49,906 bases of DNA from Pseudomonadota bacterium (GTDB lineage: Bacteria; Myxococcota_A; Bradymonadia; UBA4248), in the NCBI GenBank assembly GCA_017441205.1, contig JAFRYG010000137.1, positions 1 through 49,906 of the forward strand, given 5' to 3'. Shown piece by piece: positions 8,239-17,228 of this stretch (position 1 is the stretch's first letter; each line of letters opens with the position of its first letter). Below the pieces are notes generated by a model that was not told the origin of the DNA, did not search any database, and worked only from the letters and a program-made list of their open reading frames with translations. Position numbers and translations under genes: made by a program.

Positions 8239-10620
8239 TCAGAACGCGTTGCCGATACTGAATTCGAAGACGACGGGATCTTCGTCTTTTTTCGGAGAGA
8301 GCGGGAAGCCCCATTCAAAACGGAGCAGCCCCATCGGTGACATCCAGCGGAAACCGAAGCCCATGGCGGAGCGCATGACAGAATCGTAATCTTCTTCGTT
8401 GTCTGCGAACCAGTCAATCTTGAGCGACAGGTCCTGATCCTCGTTGTAGGCGTTGCCCATATCGAAGAATACGACGCCCGAGATATTCATCGATTTGATG
8501 ATGGGAATCTCGATTTCGGCATTAAAGACAATTTCCTTATTGCCGCCGATCTGGAAGTTGGTAAGCGTCGATGTGGGATCAGCCACATTCGTCGTAAAGG
8601 ATCGTTTGGGGCCCAGGCTTGAACGTTCAAAGCCACGCACTGAATTCGGGCCGCCGACGAAGAATCGTTCGAAGATCGGAACGTCCTTTTTGGGGGCATT
8701 CCAGTTGGTAATGTAGCCGAGTTCGAGATTGACCTTGAGAATGATGTCCCAGAAGATAGGATAATATCCGCGGGCGCGGCCGAGGAAGCGGATAAACTCG
8801 TTGTCACTGCCGAGATATTCATCGGCGACATCGACAGACCCCTGGAGCATGAAGCCTTTGGTGGGCAGCAGACGGTTATTGCGTTTATCCCAGGTCAGCG
8901 TTGCATTGATGGAACTCGTCAAACCACCTTCCAGAATCGACCCGAGATTGCGTTGTTTGGAACCGAATGAACCGGTAGAAACCTCGACATTTTCGATGGT
9001 ATAAGTCAGGTCGAGGATGAGATCGCGCGTGAACGGATAACCGAATCCGAGGTTGCCGCCGTAGGATTCACGGGTAAAATCTGTATAAACATATTCGTAA
9101 TTGAATACAGAAATACGGAACCGCCAGAGCGAATCGAGGAAGTAAGGATCGAAGAACTGGACATTAAAGAGCTGCCGCAGCTTGGAGATCGTGCCCTGGG
9201 CGGACATGAAATGACCGCGTCCGAGGAAGTTGTCGTACGAAACCTGCAGCGTTCCAATGAAAGACTCGGCCGAACTGAAACCGGCACCGATCTGGAACTG
9301 TCCGGTGGAACGTTCCGTAACATCGACCAGAATATCTATTGTATTGGGGGCTTTGGCAGCCTGTGTCGTAACCGATACTTTTTCGAAATAACCGGTTCTT
9401 TGAACAGACGCCTCACTCCCGTGAACTTTGGAGCCGTGGTAGAGCTGTCCTTCATCGACGAGTATTTCGCGGCGAATGACCTTATCCTCAGTCTTCTGGT
9501 TACCGGAGATGAGAATTTTACCGATATAAGTGAGTTCACCCGGATGGATATCGAATGCGATGTCGAGAGTATCCGGAGCCGAACCAGGAAGCCGGCGAGG
9601 CTCTACCTGCGCATAGGCATAACCCTTGTCGCCGTAATAATCCTGGATTTTCTTCACATCATCGAAGAGCTGCGAAAGCTTGAATCCCTGCCCGGGTTCG
9701 ACGGTAATGAGTTTCTGAATATCCTCGTCGTTCCCGAGGGTATCCCCGGCGATATCAACAGCTCCGACCGTCGTATAGTGACCTTCCTCGACTCTGAAGG
9801 TGATGTACATCGAACTGCGATCTTCGGAGAGCTGGACCTGACTATCGGTGACATGGGCATCCGGGTAGCCATTTTCTGAGTACCATGCAGCAATGCGCTG
9901 CAAATCGCGCTTGAATTCCTCTTCCTTATATTCACCTGCCCCCGAGAGCAGACCGAGCAGCGAGGATTCCCGTGTGAAGATATGGGATTTAATATCCTCG
10001 TCAGAGAGGGCTTCATTGCCAAGGATGGTAATGCGTTTGACTTTAACCTTGTCGTATTCGCGGATATGAAAAATGACATCCTTATCCCCGTCTTCCCTGT
10101 CGCGAATCTCGCTGTTGACTTCGGCAAGGAAATATCCTTCCTCATCGTAGTGAGCCTTGATCTTTTCGGCATTCGTATTGATCTTGTCCAGATCCAGAGG
10201 ACTGGCTATGGGAAGATCGATTTTTTCCTCCAGATCTTCGGTATCAATTTCGTCATTGCCTTCGAATGCGACGGATGCGATGGAAGGTTTTTCGACAAAG
10301 ATATAGGTCAGAACATTTTTCCCGTCGATGACATCCAAATTGACCTGGATATCCTCGTAGAGCTTCATTTTATAGAGTCGTTTAATATCTTCACTGACGA
10401 CATCGAGAGAGAGAGGAACTCCGGTACTCTGCTTAATATAATAGAGCAAATCCTCGTTGGGATTTCTGCGATTTCCCTTCAGGACGATCTCGTCGACCAC
10501 GACATTGCTGTTCTCAGGAAACAGTCTTGGCTGAGCGAATGCCTGTTCTGAACAGACACCTGTTCCCAGGAGGACGAAGATCAGTACAATAATATAGCGG
10601 CAAAGTGATCTCACCATCAT
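8239..10620 (-). CDS. bamA: Outer membrane protein assembly factor BamA
   Basis: A 793-residue Omp85 protein, the core of the machine that inserts beta-barrel proteins into the outer membrane. A signal peptide of about 29 residues ends in EQAFAQ. Five POTRA domains follow (about residues 35-430), then the C-terminal barrel, ending in EFSIGNAF with the aromatic terminal residue expected of barrel proteins. The conserved loop 6 motif VRGF is present (GGPNSVRGFERSSLG). The start ATG overlaps the lolD stop (ATGA), so the two are probably translationally coupled. Length is normal. Hairpins with a T-run follow the stop. Confidence 0.97.
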   Translation of the reverse strand: MMVRSLCRYIIVLIFVLLGTGVCSEQAFAQPRLFPENSNVVVDEIVLKGNRRNPNEDLLYYIKQSTGVPLSLDVVSEDIKRLYKMKLYEDIQVNLDVIDGKNVLTYIFVEKPSIASVAFEGNDEIDTEDLEEKIDLPIASPLDLDKINTNAEKIKAHYDEEGYFLAEVNSEIRDREDGDKDVIFHIREYDKVKVKRITILGNEALSDEDIKSHIFTRESSLLGLLSGAGEYKEEEFKRDLQRIAAWYSENGYPDAHVTDSQVQLSEDRSSMYITFRVEEGHYTTVGAVDIAGDTLGNDEDIQKLITVEPGQGFKLSQLFDDVKKIQDYYGDKGYAYAQVEPRRLPGSAPDTLDIAFDIHPGELTYIGKILISGNQKTEDKVIRREILVDEGQLYHGSKVHGSEASVQRTGYFEKVSVTTQAAKAPNTIDILVDVTERSTGQFQIGAGFSSAESFIGTLQVSYDNFLGRGHFMSAQGTISKLRQLFNVQFFDPYFLDSLWRFRISVFNYEYVYTDFTRESYGGNLGFGYPFTRDLILDLTYTIENVEVSTGSFGSKQRNLGSILEGGLTSSINATLTWDKRNNRLLPTKGFMLQGSVDVADEYLGSDNEFIRFLGRARGYYPIFWDIILKVNLELGYITNWNAPKKDVPIFERFFVGGPNSVRGFERSSLGPKRSFTTNVADPTSTLTNFQIGGNKEIVFNAEIEIPIIKSMNISGVVFFDMGNAYNEDQDLSLKIDWFADNEEDYDSVMRSAMGFGFRWMSPMGLLRFEWGFPLSPKKDEDPVVFEFSIGNAF

Positions 10621-11384
10621 TGATCAAATCCTTTGCCATCAGCTATTGAATCGGATGCCTGATCGACAGGAAGCTGTTGATCATTTGCTTCGATGAGCAA
10701 ACCATCCTGCATGATGAGACGGTGACTCATTTTTCGGGCGAGTATCTCATCGTGAGTTACGATTACGACTGTAAGTTTAAGTGACTGATTGAGTTCCCAG
10801 AAAAGCTTATGAATGCCGGTACCTGTTTTCTGATCGAGGTTTCCGGTTGGCTCATCGGCGAGCAGGATGGCGGGTTTCATCATCAGAGCCCTGGCCAGGG
10901 CGACTCGCTGCTGTTCACCGCCGGAGAGTTCACCGGGTTTATGGGAACCGCGATTGGCCAGCCCGACACAATCCAGAAGGCGTTCGGCACGGACTTTAGC
11001 CTGATGAAACGATTCGCGATGGATCAATGCCGGCATCATGACATTTTCGATCGCAGTAAACTCACTCAAAAGGTGATGGAACTGAAACATTAAACCGATA
11101 TTTTCATTGCGGAATCTGGAGAGCTCCATCGGAGAGAAGGAAAAAACGTCTTTTTGGCCGAACAGAATACGGCCCTTTGTCGGTGTATCGAGCGTTGCGA
11201 GCAAATGCATGAAAGTCGATTTACCCGCACCAGATCTTCCCCGAATACTCACCATTGAAGCCGGTTCAAGCGTGAGGTCAATACCGCGCAAAACTTCGAG
11301 CGTACGCCCCTCATGAAAGAACTCTTTTTTAAGCCCTTCAACCCGAATCTCCACGGCTTTGGACTTATTTACATTATCAATCAA
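10617..11384 (-). CDS. lolD: Lipoprotein-releasing system ATPase LolD
   Basis: A 255-residue ABC ATPase that drives extraction of outer-membrane lipoproteins from the inner membrane. Walker [10 protein letters not shown] (49-57), signature [15 protein letters not shown], Walker [14 protein letters not shown], and the H-loop VTHDE are all present, and the sequence matches the LolD/MacB subgroup. The likely start is a TTG at 11384, with GGAG 8 nt upstream; a GTG at residue 11 is the alternative. It lies 102 nt after the LolC/E permease gene and overlaps bamA by 4 nt, linking lipoprotein export with barrel assembly in one operon. Confidence 0.93.
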   Translation of the reverse strand: MIDNVNKSKAVEIRVEGLKKEFFHEGRTLEVLRGIDLTLEPASMVSIRGRSGAGKSTFMHLLATLDTPTKGRILFGQKDVFSFSPMELSRFRNENIGLMFQFHHLLSEFTAIENVMMPALIHRESFHQAKVRAERLLDCVGLANRGSHKPGELSGGEQQRVALARALMMKPAILLADEPTGNLDQKTGTGIHKLFWELNQSLKLTVVIVTHDEILARKMSHRLIMQDGLLIEANDQQLPVDQASDSIADGKGFDQ

Positions 11385-11486
11385 AATTACGGCTCCATTT
11401 CGGTAAAAAATCTGCTCTCACTGCATTTGGCAAAAATCACACAAACGCATTTTCTCTCTATATGATTGAAGGCGTAATGGTCAAGA

Positions 11487-13232
11487 TCACTCGCATCTTA
11501 ATCCGTCCACAGGATCCAGTTTTACAGCCATCCGACTGGGCAATACAGTTGCCAGCAGGCTGATGACGATGGAAGAGCAACAGATGAGGATGACTTCCAG
11601 CGGCTCGATGGTTACCGGAAGCTGTGTAATGTAGTGTACATCACCTGGCATCTTCAACCCCATACTTGAAATGATGAAGCAAAGCCCAAGCCCGAGTACA
11701 AGTCCGATTGCAGTTCCCAGTCCACCGATCACAGCCCCCTGAACGACGAACATCTGAACGATGCTTCGATCCGTCGTTCCCATTGCCTTAAAGATGGCGA
11801 TTTCTCTGGCCTTTTCAATCACCATCATGATCAGCAGACAGAGAATATTAAAGGATGCAACGAGAATTATGGAGGTCAGAATGACGAACATTGCCACTTT
11901 TTCGAGCATGATCGCCCCAAAGAGACTTGCATTCAGCGTTCTCCAGTCGTCCACCCGCACATTTTTATATCCGGAAAGTTTTGCGCGCAATTCATCCCTT
12001 ACCCTGAGACTGTCTTCCAGCCGTGTACAACGAACATCAATGCCAGAAATGCTGTCGCCAATTCCCAAAAGTGCCTGAGCATCCGCCAGGGAAATGTAAG
12101 CCATTTTCGCGTCGAAATCGAACATACCGCTGTAATACGAACCTACGACTTTAAACGGTCGGCTTTTGGGCAGTCCACCTGTCGGCCCGACATCCCCGGA
12201 AGGACTCATAACATTAAGTTCTGCGCCCTGATAAAGCGTAAGATTTGTTTTCAGCTCACGTCCAAGAATAATTGCCCCTACGCGTCGAACGTTGACATCA
12301 TCAGCACTTAATCCCGGCAAAGTCTTCATTTGACGCGAACGTGTTTTAACCGGAAGCAGTTCGGCATTGGGATAGCGTTCGAACGTTTCTTCGCCGATCG
12401 CAGGCATATTATTCCTATGCGGCGTTGATTCCGAATCCACCCATCGATCCTCACCGATAAGCGCAGCCAGCTCAGCATCTTCCGGGCTTTGTTCTTCCAC
12501 GGCCTCAGTTTTTTTAACATTCTCGCGTTGTTCAAGACTTTCAAGATCTTCTTTCAGATCCGGCAAATCGTACAATTCTTCTTTGGGGTCAGTCCCCGCC
12601 GCCGCAGATTCGCCCTCAGGAGCATTCGTCCCGTCTTTCATCCATTGTCCGTGCTTATTGCCAGCAAATGCGATAGCAGCCCTTGCGCCGGCTTTTTCGA
12701 GTTTTTCGGCGCGTTCCTCAGTCAATTCCCCATCTTCCGGATCGCTCTGAATCGTCAAAGAACCTCTTTGAATGGACATAGCCGTCTGAATCGAAGGCAG
12801 CGCATCCGGATTTTCCAGGTATTCCAGTTTGCCTTCTTCCATGTACTCGCCGAGTTTCGTCGTCGTCGTAATTTCGTGATAATCGATTCCGCGCAGAATT
12901 GCGGCCTGCAAATTCGTCGGGGAATTGAGCATGACTTCTGCTTCAGCATACACATTGACCCCTTCCACGTGCGGTGTCTGACGAATAATTTCGCGAATTT
13001 CCTGATAATTTTCCAGATATCCTTCCTCGGCACTGACGACGACATGCGCTTTTGAACCAATGATCTTTTCCCGAAAATCAGCCTCAAAGCCACCCATGAC
13101 GCTCAAAACAACGATAAGTGCCATTACTCCCACAGCCACACCGCCGATACTGATCAAAGTAATGACACTCAACATGTTTCTGTCGCGCTTCGCCATGAGG
13201 TAGCGCAAACCAACGAAGTATTCAAACCGCAT
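11487..13232 (-). CDS. lolC: LolC/LolE-family lipoprotein-releasing permease with enlarged periplasmic domain
   Basis: A 581-residue membrane protein. The N-terminus is characteristic (RFEYFVGLRYLMAKRDRN..., first helix SVITLISIGGVAVGVMALIVVLS, then MGGFEADFREKIIG). Three more helices lie in the last 200 residues (the MacB/FtsX-type domain, e.g. FNILCLLIMMVIEKAREIAI). The family is usually about 400-420 residues; here an extra ~150-170 residues, very acidic and Glu/Ala-rich, lie in the periplasmic domain at about 140-310. Only one LolC/E gene is present, so it may act as a homodimer (LolF-like); the symbol is provisional. It starts the minus-strand operon with lolD and bamA. Confidence 0.88.
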   Translation of the reverse strand: MRFEYFVGLRYLMAKRDRNMLSVITLISIGGVAVGVMALIVVLSVMGGFEADFREKIIGSKAHVVVSAEEGYLENYQEIREIIRQTPHVEGVNVYAEAEVMLNSPTNLQAAILRGIDYHEITTTTKLGEYMEEGKLEYLENPDALPSIQTAMSIQRGSLTIQSDPEDGELTEERAEKLEKAGARAAIAFAGNKHGQWMKDGTNAPEGESAAAGTDPKEELYDLPDLKEDLESLEQRENVKKTEAVEEQSPEDAELAALIGEDRWVDSESTPHRNNMPAIGEETFERYPNAELLPVKTRSRQMKTLPGLSADDVNVRRVGAIILGRELKTNLTLYQGAELNVMSPSGDVGPTGGLPKSRPFKVVGSYYSGMFDFDAKMAYISLADAQALLGIGDSISGIDVRCTRLEDSLRVRDELRAKLSGYKNVRVDDWRTLNASLFGAIMLEKVAMFVILTSIILVASFNILCLLIMMVIEKAREIAIFKAMGTTDRSIVQMFVVQGAVIGGLGTAIGLVLGLGLCFIISSMGLKMPGDVHYITQLPVTIEPLEVILICCSSIVISLLATVLPSRMAVKLDPVDGLRCE

Positions 13233-13311
13233 ATTCCAAACCTTACCGGAATGCCGTGAAACGGCAACATGCCGCGCTATTACTACGAAACAGCCGACCT
13301 TTCAACCGCAA

Positions 13312-13986
13312 CTACATCTCTCTGAAGGTTTCTTCTGAAGCACTCGATTTGACACGTGCATCCAGGGACTTGAAAAGCGGTTTGAGAAAATGCCCTTGTT
13401 TTAAAAAAGAGCCATCCAGTGCGATAAGTTTTTCGTCGTCCATATGGAGGATATAGGTAGATGCCAAACCTGGAATCATGGATTTGCGCTCAGTCATGGA
13501 ATAGATGGAATTGTAATCGATGGAGGATTTGCCGAACTTGATCCGAAATACGGCCCCGGTCTGATAAAAAATGAGCTTGTCACCGAGATGACTCAGGGAA
13601 AACAGACCGATACATGCGATGGGAATCGTGGCACATAATGAAATAACTTTCAGGCTCTGATGTCCGGCCGGAACCAAAATAATCACCGCCAGCAGAGGCA
13701 GCAGCCACCCAATGGCTTCCAGAATAATGACGATCCAGTTTGCCGAAAAAACTGCCATTGTCTGTCCATGATCCGGATGTGCTTCGTACGAACCGGCATT
13801 GGGAAACGGATCAATATGAATGGCACGAAGTCCGGTCTGGCGGGGACGGCAATCCACCGGGCCTTTCTGACGAGCTCTAAATCCTCGCCATCTGACCAGA
13901 AACTTCGGCAAAATGATGATTGCCATCACGACAAATCCAATTAAACCGACCCCTGGTCCAAATATGCTTTCCAGTGCTTCCTGCAT
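13312..13986 (-). CDS. Membrane protein of unknown function, three helices
   Basis: A 224-residue protein with one hydrophobic helix near the N-terminus (GLIGFVVMAIIILPKFLV) and two in the middle (IIGWLLPLLAVIILVPA-like and SLCATIPIACIGLFSL). A soluble C-terminal domain of about 90 residues follows, with alternating strands (KLIFYQTGAVFRIKFGKSSI, TYILHMDDEKLIALD), possibly a PH-like fold. I do not recognise a named family. It starts 6 nt after the lipoprotein gene at 13993-15012 and probably shares its transcript. Function unknown. Confidence 0.65.
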   Translation of the reverse strand: MQEALESIFGPGVGLIGFVVMAIIILPKFLVRWRGFRARQKGPVDCRPRQTGLRAIHIDPFPNAGSYEAHPDHGQTMAVFSANWIVIILEAIGWLLPLLAVIILVPAGHQSLKVISLCATIPIACIGLFSLSHLGDKLIFYQTGAVFRIKFGKSSIDYNSIYSMTERKSMIPGLASTYILHMDDEKLIALDGSFLKQGHFLKPLFKSLDARVKSSASEETFREM

Positions 13987-13992
13987 AAAATG

Positions 13993-15012
13993 CTATGATT
14001 CCAAATTAATCGTCAACGTGTAGTCGTAATCCGTAAAGGCGTAGTAATCAATGACAACCAGCCAGTACTCGCAGCCATCTTCCGAACATGCCGCGACGTC
14101 CTTATCAAAATGCCATTGATAAGCAGCATCTCCATCAAGTCCAGACTGATCGAGTTTTTTTCCATAAAGGACCCAGTCGTAACCGCCGGAAAAATTCTCG
14201 GAATCCGCATTTCGGTTCAATGCTGACACAACGGGATATACCCCGTATTTTTTACTGTCTGCGGGCTTGAGTGTCACCTGAATCCCTGCAGGGTGATCCG
14301 TCTTAAACTGATAATAATGAATCATGGCTGCATCTGAAGAAAACGAATCCGTATATTCTTTTTTGCTGCCAATTACCCCCAAATCCACAACGTTTTGACG
14401 TTTTGACGAAACCTGGACGACGTAGCAGTAATCATCACCGCCGGCCATATTGCTGTCCCGACAGGATGATTTGTAGCTTTGCTGATAATTCTCAAGTTCC
14501 TCAATGCTGATATAGAACAGAGAATCGGGTGCCAGAAAATCCAGATTCGCCTGTCCGATGGAATTGGGAGCCTGAAAAATGAGCTCATTGCCATATCGAT
14601 TGCGCAAATACACGACAGGCTTTGTGCTGCAGTTAATCCCCCTCGTAACGCTGATATGCAGGGGATCCCCGGGAGTCGTTTCGAAAGCGATCCAATCGAC
14701 ATCCCCGCCATACATTTCAGGCTTCAGCAGCTGACATCCCGGACTAATCTTACCGACGTAGCCTTCTGAATATTTGCCGGCATTTTCGGCTTTGTTTCCT
14801 TTGAATCGGCTCAAATAAGTGTCGCGTTCAGACGAAAAAACATGATCGCAGCCTACGGATTCAAGACAATTCCCTGCATCTTCGGATGCATCACAATTCT
14901 GATAACCGCCGGCTGCACAATAATCAAAAAGCTCCGCCGATGGGGAATTCGCACATCCAAATCCCGAAACGACAATTAAAAAACAGAGGAAATAAGGTAC
15001 GAATCTATTCAT
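13993..15012 (-). CDS. Lipoprotein with two PPC-like beta-sandwich domains
   Basis: About 339 residues. The signal peptide ends in a lipobox (VSGFGC, Cys about residue 20). A short Cys-rich segment follows (several Cys in residues 20-55), then two beta-rich regions. These resemble pre-peptidase C-terminal (PPC) domains: GDVDWIAFETTPGDPLHISVTR... and MIHYYQFKTDHPAGIQVTLKP.... I use ATG 15012; a GTG two codons upstream is the alternative, and no strong ribosome site is visible. PPC domains are common secreted modules in Myxococcota. It lies between the kinase genes and the small membrane protein gene, all on the minus strand. Likely a surface or periplasmic lipoprotein; no catalytic motif seen. 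Confidence 0.7.
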   Translation of the reverse strand: MNRFVPYFLCFLIVVSGFGCANSPSAELFDYCAAGGYQNCDASEDAGNCLESVGCDHVFSSERDTYLSRFKGNKAENAGKYSEGYVGKISPGCQLLKPEMYGGDVDWIAFETTPGDPLHISVTRGINCSTKPVVYLRNRYGNELIFQAPNSIGQANLDFLAPDSLFYISIEELENYQQSYKSSCRDSNMAGGDDYCYVVQVSSKRQNVVDLGVIGSKKEYTDSFSSDAAMIHYYQFKTDHPAGIQVTLKPADSKKYGVYPVVSALNRNADSENFSGGYDWVLYGKKLDQSGLDGDAAYQWHFDKDVAACSEDGCEYWLVVIDYYAFTDYDYTLTINLES

Positions 15013-15139
15013 AATCACAACTGCACGATATTACTAAGGCAACACCAGTTATGAAGCATCAAATGTGCCTTTTATACACAACGATCTGCCCACCGAAGAT
15101 TATCATCCTTTGCACACACTCCGCAATAAGTACGCCGGA

Positions 15140-17020
15140 TCAAAGTACCGAAGGAGGAGCAGCCAAAACGGCGTTGCATTTCTGTACCAGAGCATCCAAC
15201 TTCGTCTTCATTCCAGCAGCATCTTCAGGAATCGTCGGTGCAAGCTCTGAAATGGCTTTGCAGTTCTGATGTTTGTATGCCTTGTTGGCCTGAGCCAGAA
15301 TATTCTTAAAGGATTCCTGACGTTCCTTAAGGGATTGGTAGGATTCCATATCTGAATCGAACAAATATTCCTTTTTGGCAGCCAAAGCCTCCAAAAGTGA
15401 ACCTGATTCGTCGATCTCACCTGAATTTATGGTTTCAAGAGCTCTGGACAGAATGGCCCTGCACACCCCGCGCTCGAGATTCTGACGTGCCCCGACTTCA
15501 CTTGGGGCTACCGGTTCCGGCGCTTTCGGAGGTTCCTCTGCTTGCGGAACCTCTGCATTGGTATCACTATCCTGGCCGCTTTCCTCGTTTTGAGGGATCT
15601 GTTCTGTTCCATTGTCGGCAGCAGAATTCTCAACGGCAATCACAGGCTCCTGCGGCGATGGGGTATCGGTTCCAAGAATACCGGCCTGATTTAATCCAAA
15701 AAACACGCCTGCAATCACGATAACCGCGATGACGATAACCAGCGGCAGAATCGGCATCCCGGATTTACTCTCAACAGTGGGCATGGATGCCTGACTGTTG
15801 TCAATATCGGGGATATCTCCAAGGCTGTACCCATCCTCTGAATCATCCTCCGAAAATCCGGGCTCAGAAGATTCCTCATCCATCTGCAGCTCGCCCTTAT
15901 CGATGGAAAACTGCAGATCAATACCTTCATTCTCTTCAATTGAAAAATCGCTTATCGAAGGGTGATCATGAATCGAATCATCCGCATTTTCTGGGGAATC
16001 TGAGTCAGAAGAAACCACATTCTCCTCACTCTTTGCAGGCGTCAGGTTCTGGGACAGGGCAATATCGGGTTTTCGGCCCTCCTGAATACTCATCAGGTCC
16101 GCAATGACTTCCGAAAATGACTGATATCGATCCTTAGGATCCTTTTCCATACATTTATCGACGATTGCTTCGAGTTCAACCGGAACAGATCCCCCCCCCG
16201 GACGAGTGCATGCAGGCGTCGGTTCATTGATCTGTTTTTGGAGTACGGCAAGTGCCACGTCGGCCACATAGGGCAGCTTCCCGCAGATCATGACATACAT
16301 CAGAATACCAAAGGAATAGATATCTGTACGCAGATCGACGGATTCACCCTGACACTGTTCGGGACTCATGAATTCCGGAGTACCGACGATTGTGCCTTCC
16401 AGCGTCGAATGCGATTTCGTGCGATCCATCATTTTGGCAATGCCAAAATCGAGTATCTTTACCGAAAACCGTCCGGGAACAGTTTCCAGAAGCATGACAT
16501 TTTCTGTTTTAAGATCGCGATGAATAATGCCTGCCCGATGCACAGTTCCCAGGGCATCCGCAAGCTGCAGACTGATATCGATGATCTGACGAATCGAAAA
16601 CAGATACTTATTATCGACGTAAGTAGTCAGGGTTTTGCCATGGACGAACTCCATGATGATGCAAATCTGCCCGTTGACATTGAGCAAATCATGGAGCTTG
16701 ACGGCATTGGGATGCGTTATTTTTCCATAGGAACGGGCTTCATTGATGAAGCGTTCGACCACGTTTTTGTCGCTGTAATACTCGGAATGAAGCTTTTTAA
16801 TCGCAACTTCCTGACCGACGCCTTTTTGACGGGCAAGATAGACGACGCCCATTCCGCCCGCAGCGATTCGTTTTTGAATGTAATATTTGTTATCGATGCA
16901 TTTGCCGACAAAAGGATCCACTGGCTGCTGCGCAGCACTTTCCGTCAGAGGGGCTGCACAATTGCCGCAAAATTGCGCGCCTTCGGGTGTTTCCTGATGA
17001 CATTTGGGACATATTGCCAT
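15140..17020 (-). CDS. Membrane-anchored Ser/Thr protein kinase with N-terminal zinc ribbon
   Basis: A 626-residue Hanks-type kinase. A zinc ribbon (CPKC and CGNC, Cys 4, 7, 18, 21) precedes the kinase domain (about 46-310). The domain has the glycine loop AAGGMG (53-58), the ATP-binding Lys75, catalytic HRDLKTEN (167-174), DFG (191-193) and GTPEFMSPEQ (213-222), so it should be active. An acidic linker, one membrane helix (about 423-442) and an extracytoplasmic C-terminal part of ~180 residues follow. I choose ATG 17020, with AGGA about 10 nt upstream, over an ATG at 17050; the zinc ribbon begins directly after it. A run of nine G interrupts the kinase domain (16191-16199). It is paralogous to the kinase at 17229. 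Confidence 0.92.
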   Translation of the reverse strand: MAICPKCHQETPEGAQFCGNCAAPLTESAAQQPVDPFVGKCIDNKYYIQKRIAAGGMGVVYLARQKGVGQEVAIKKLHSEYYSDKNVVERFINEARSYGKITHPNAVKLHDLLNVNGQICIIMEFVHGKTLTTYVDNKYLFSIRQIIDISLQLADALGTVHRAGIIHRDLKTENVMLLETVPGRFSVKILDFGIAKMMDRTKSHSTLEGTIVGTPEFMSPEQCQGESVDLRTDIYSFGILMYVMICGKLPYVADVALAVLQKQINEPTPACTRPGGGSVPVELEAIVDKCMEKDPKDRYQSFSEVIADLMSIQEGRKPDIALSQNLTPAKSEENVVSSDSDSPENADDSIHDHPSISDFSIEENEGIDLQFSIDKGELQMDEESSEPGFSEDDSEDGYSLGDIPDIDNSQASMPTVESKSGMPILPLVIVIAVIVIAGVFFGLNQAGILGTDTPSPQEPVIAVENSAADNGTEQIPQNEESGQDSDTNAEVPQAEEPPKAPEPVAPSEVGARQNLERGVCRAILSRALETINSGEIDESGSLLEALAAKKEYLFDSDMESYQSLKERQESFKNILAQANKAYKHQNCKAISELAPTIPEDAAGMKTKLDALVQKCNAVLAAPPSVL

Positions 17021-17081
17021 TCTTTTTCCTTGCACCCAAGGTGCCGTCATAACAGAAATTCAGGTGATCGCCGGACGAAGA

Positions 17082-17200
17082 GGCGCGTATTTGCCATGCA
17101 AATAGCGCCGAAAAAGGCTGGCGCGTATTTGCTGTGCAAAAAGCGCCAGGGGGTAGGCGCGTATTTGCCACGCAAACAGCGCCGCAGGGGGCACGCCCCC
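17082..17200. repeat. Triple bulged hairpin array between the kinase genes
   Basis: Three near-identical hairpins of 28 bp stand in a row: 17082-17109, 17120-17147 and 17156-17183. Each reads GGCGC-G-TATTTGC, short loop, GCAAANA-GCGCC (or a close variant) with one unpaired G. A simple GGGGGC/GCCCCC-type hairpin follows at about 17186-17200. They lie downstream of the 17229 kinase gene (minus) and upstream of the 15140 kinase gene. Confidence 0.75.
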
Positions 17201-17228
17201 TTACATCAATGACAACGAAGATTTCTTT

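Noticed and set aside
16238..17212. Plus-strand open frame of 324 codons opposite a kinase gene
   Set aside because: Kinase motifs on the minus strand are complete; the plus frame mirrors them (a similar shadow exists opposite the second kinase at 19359).
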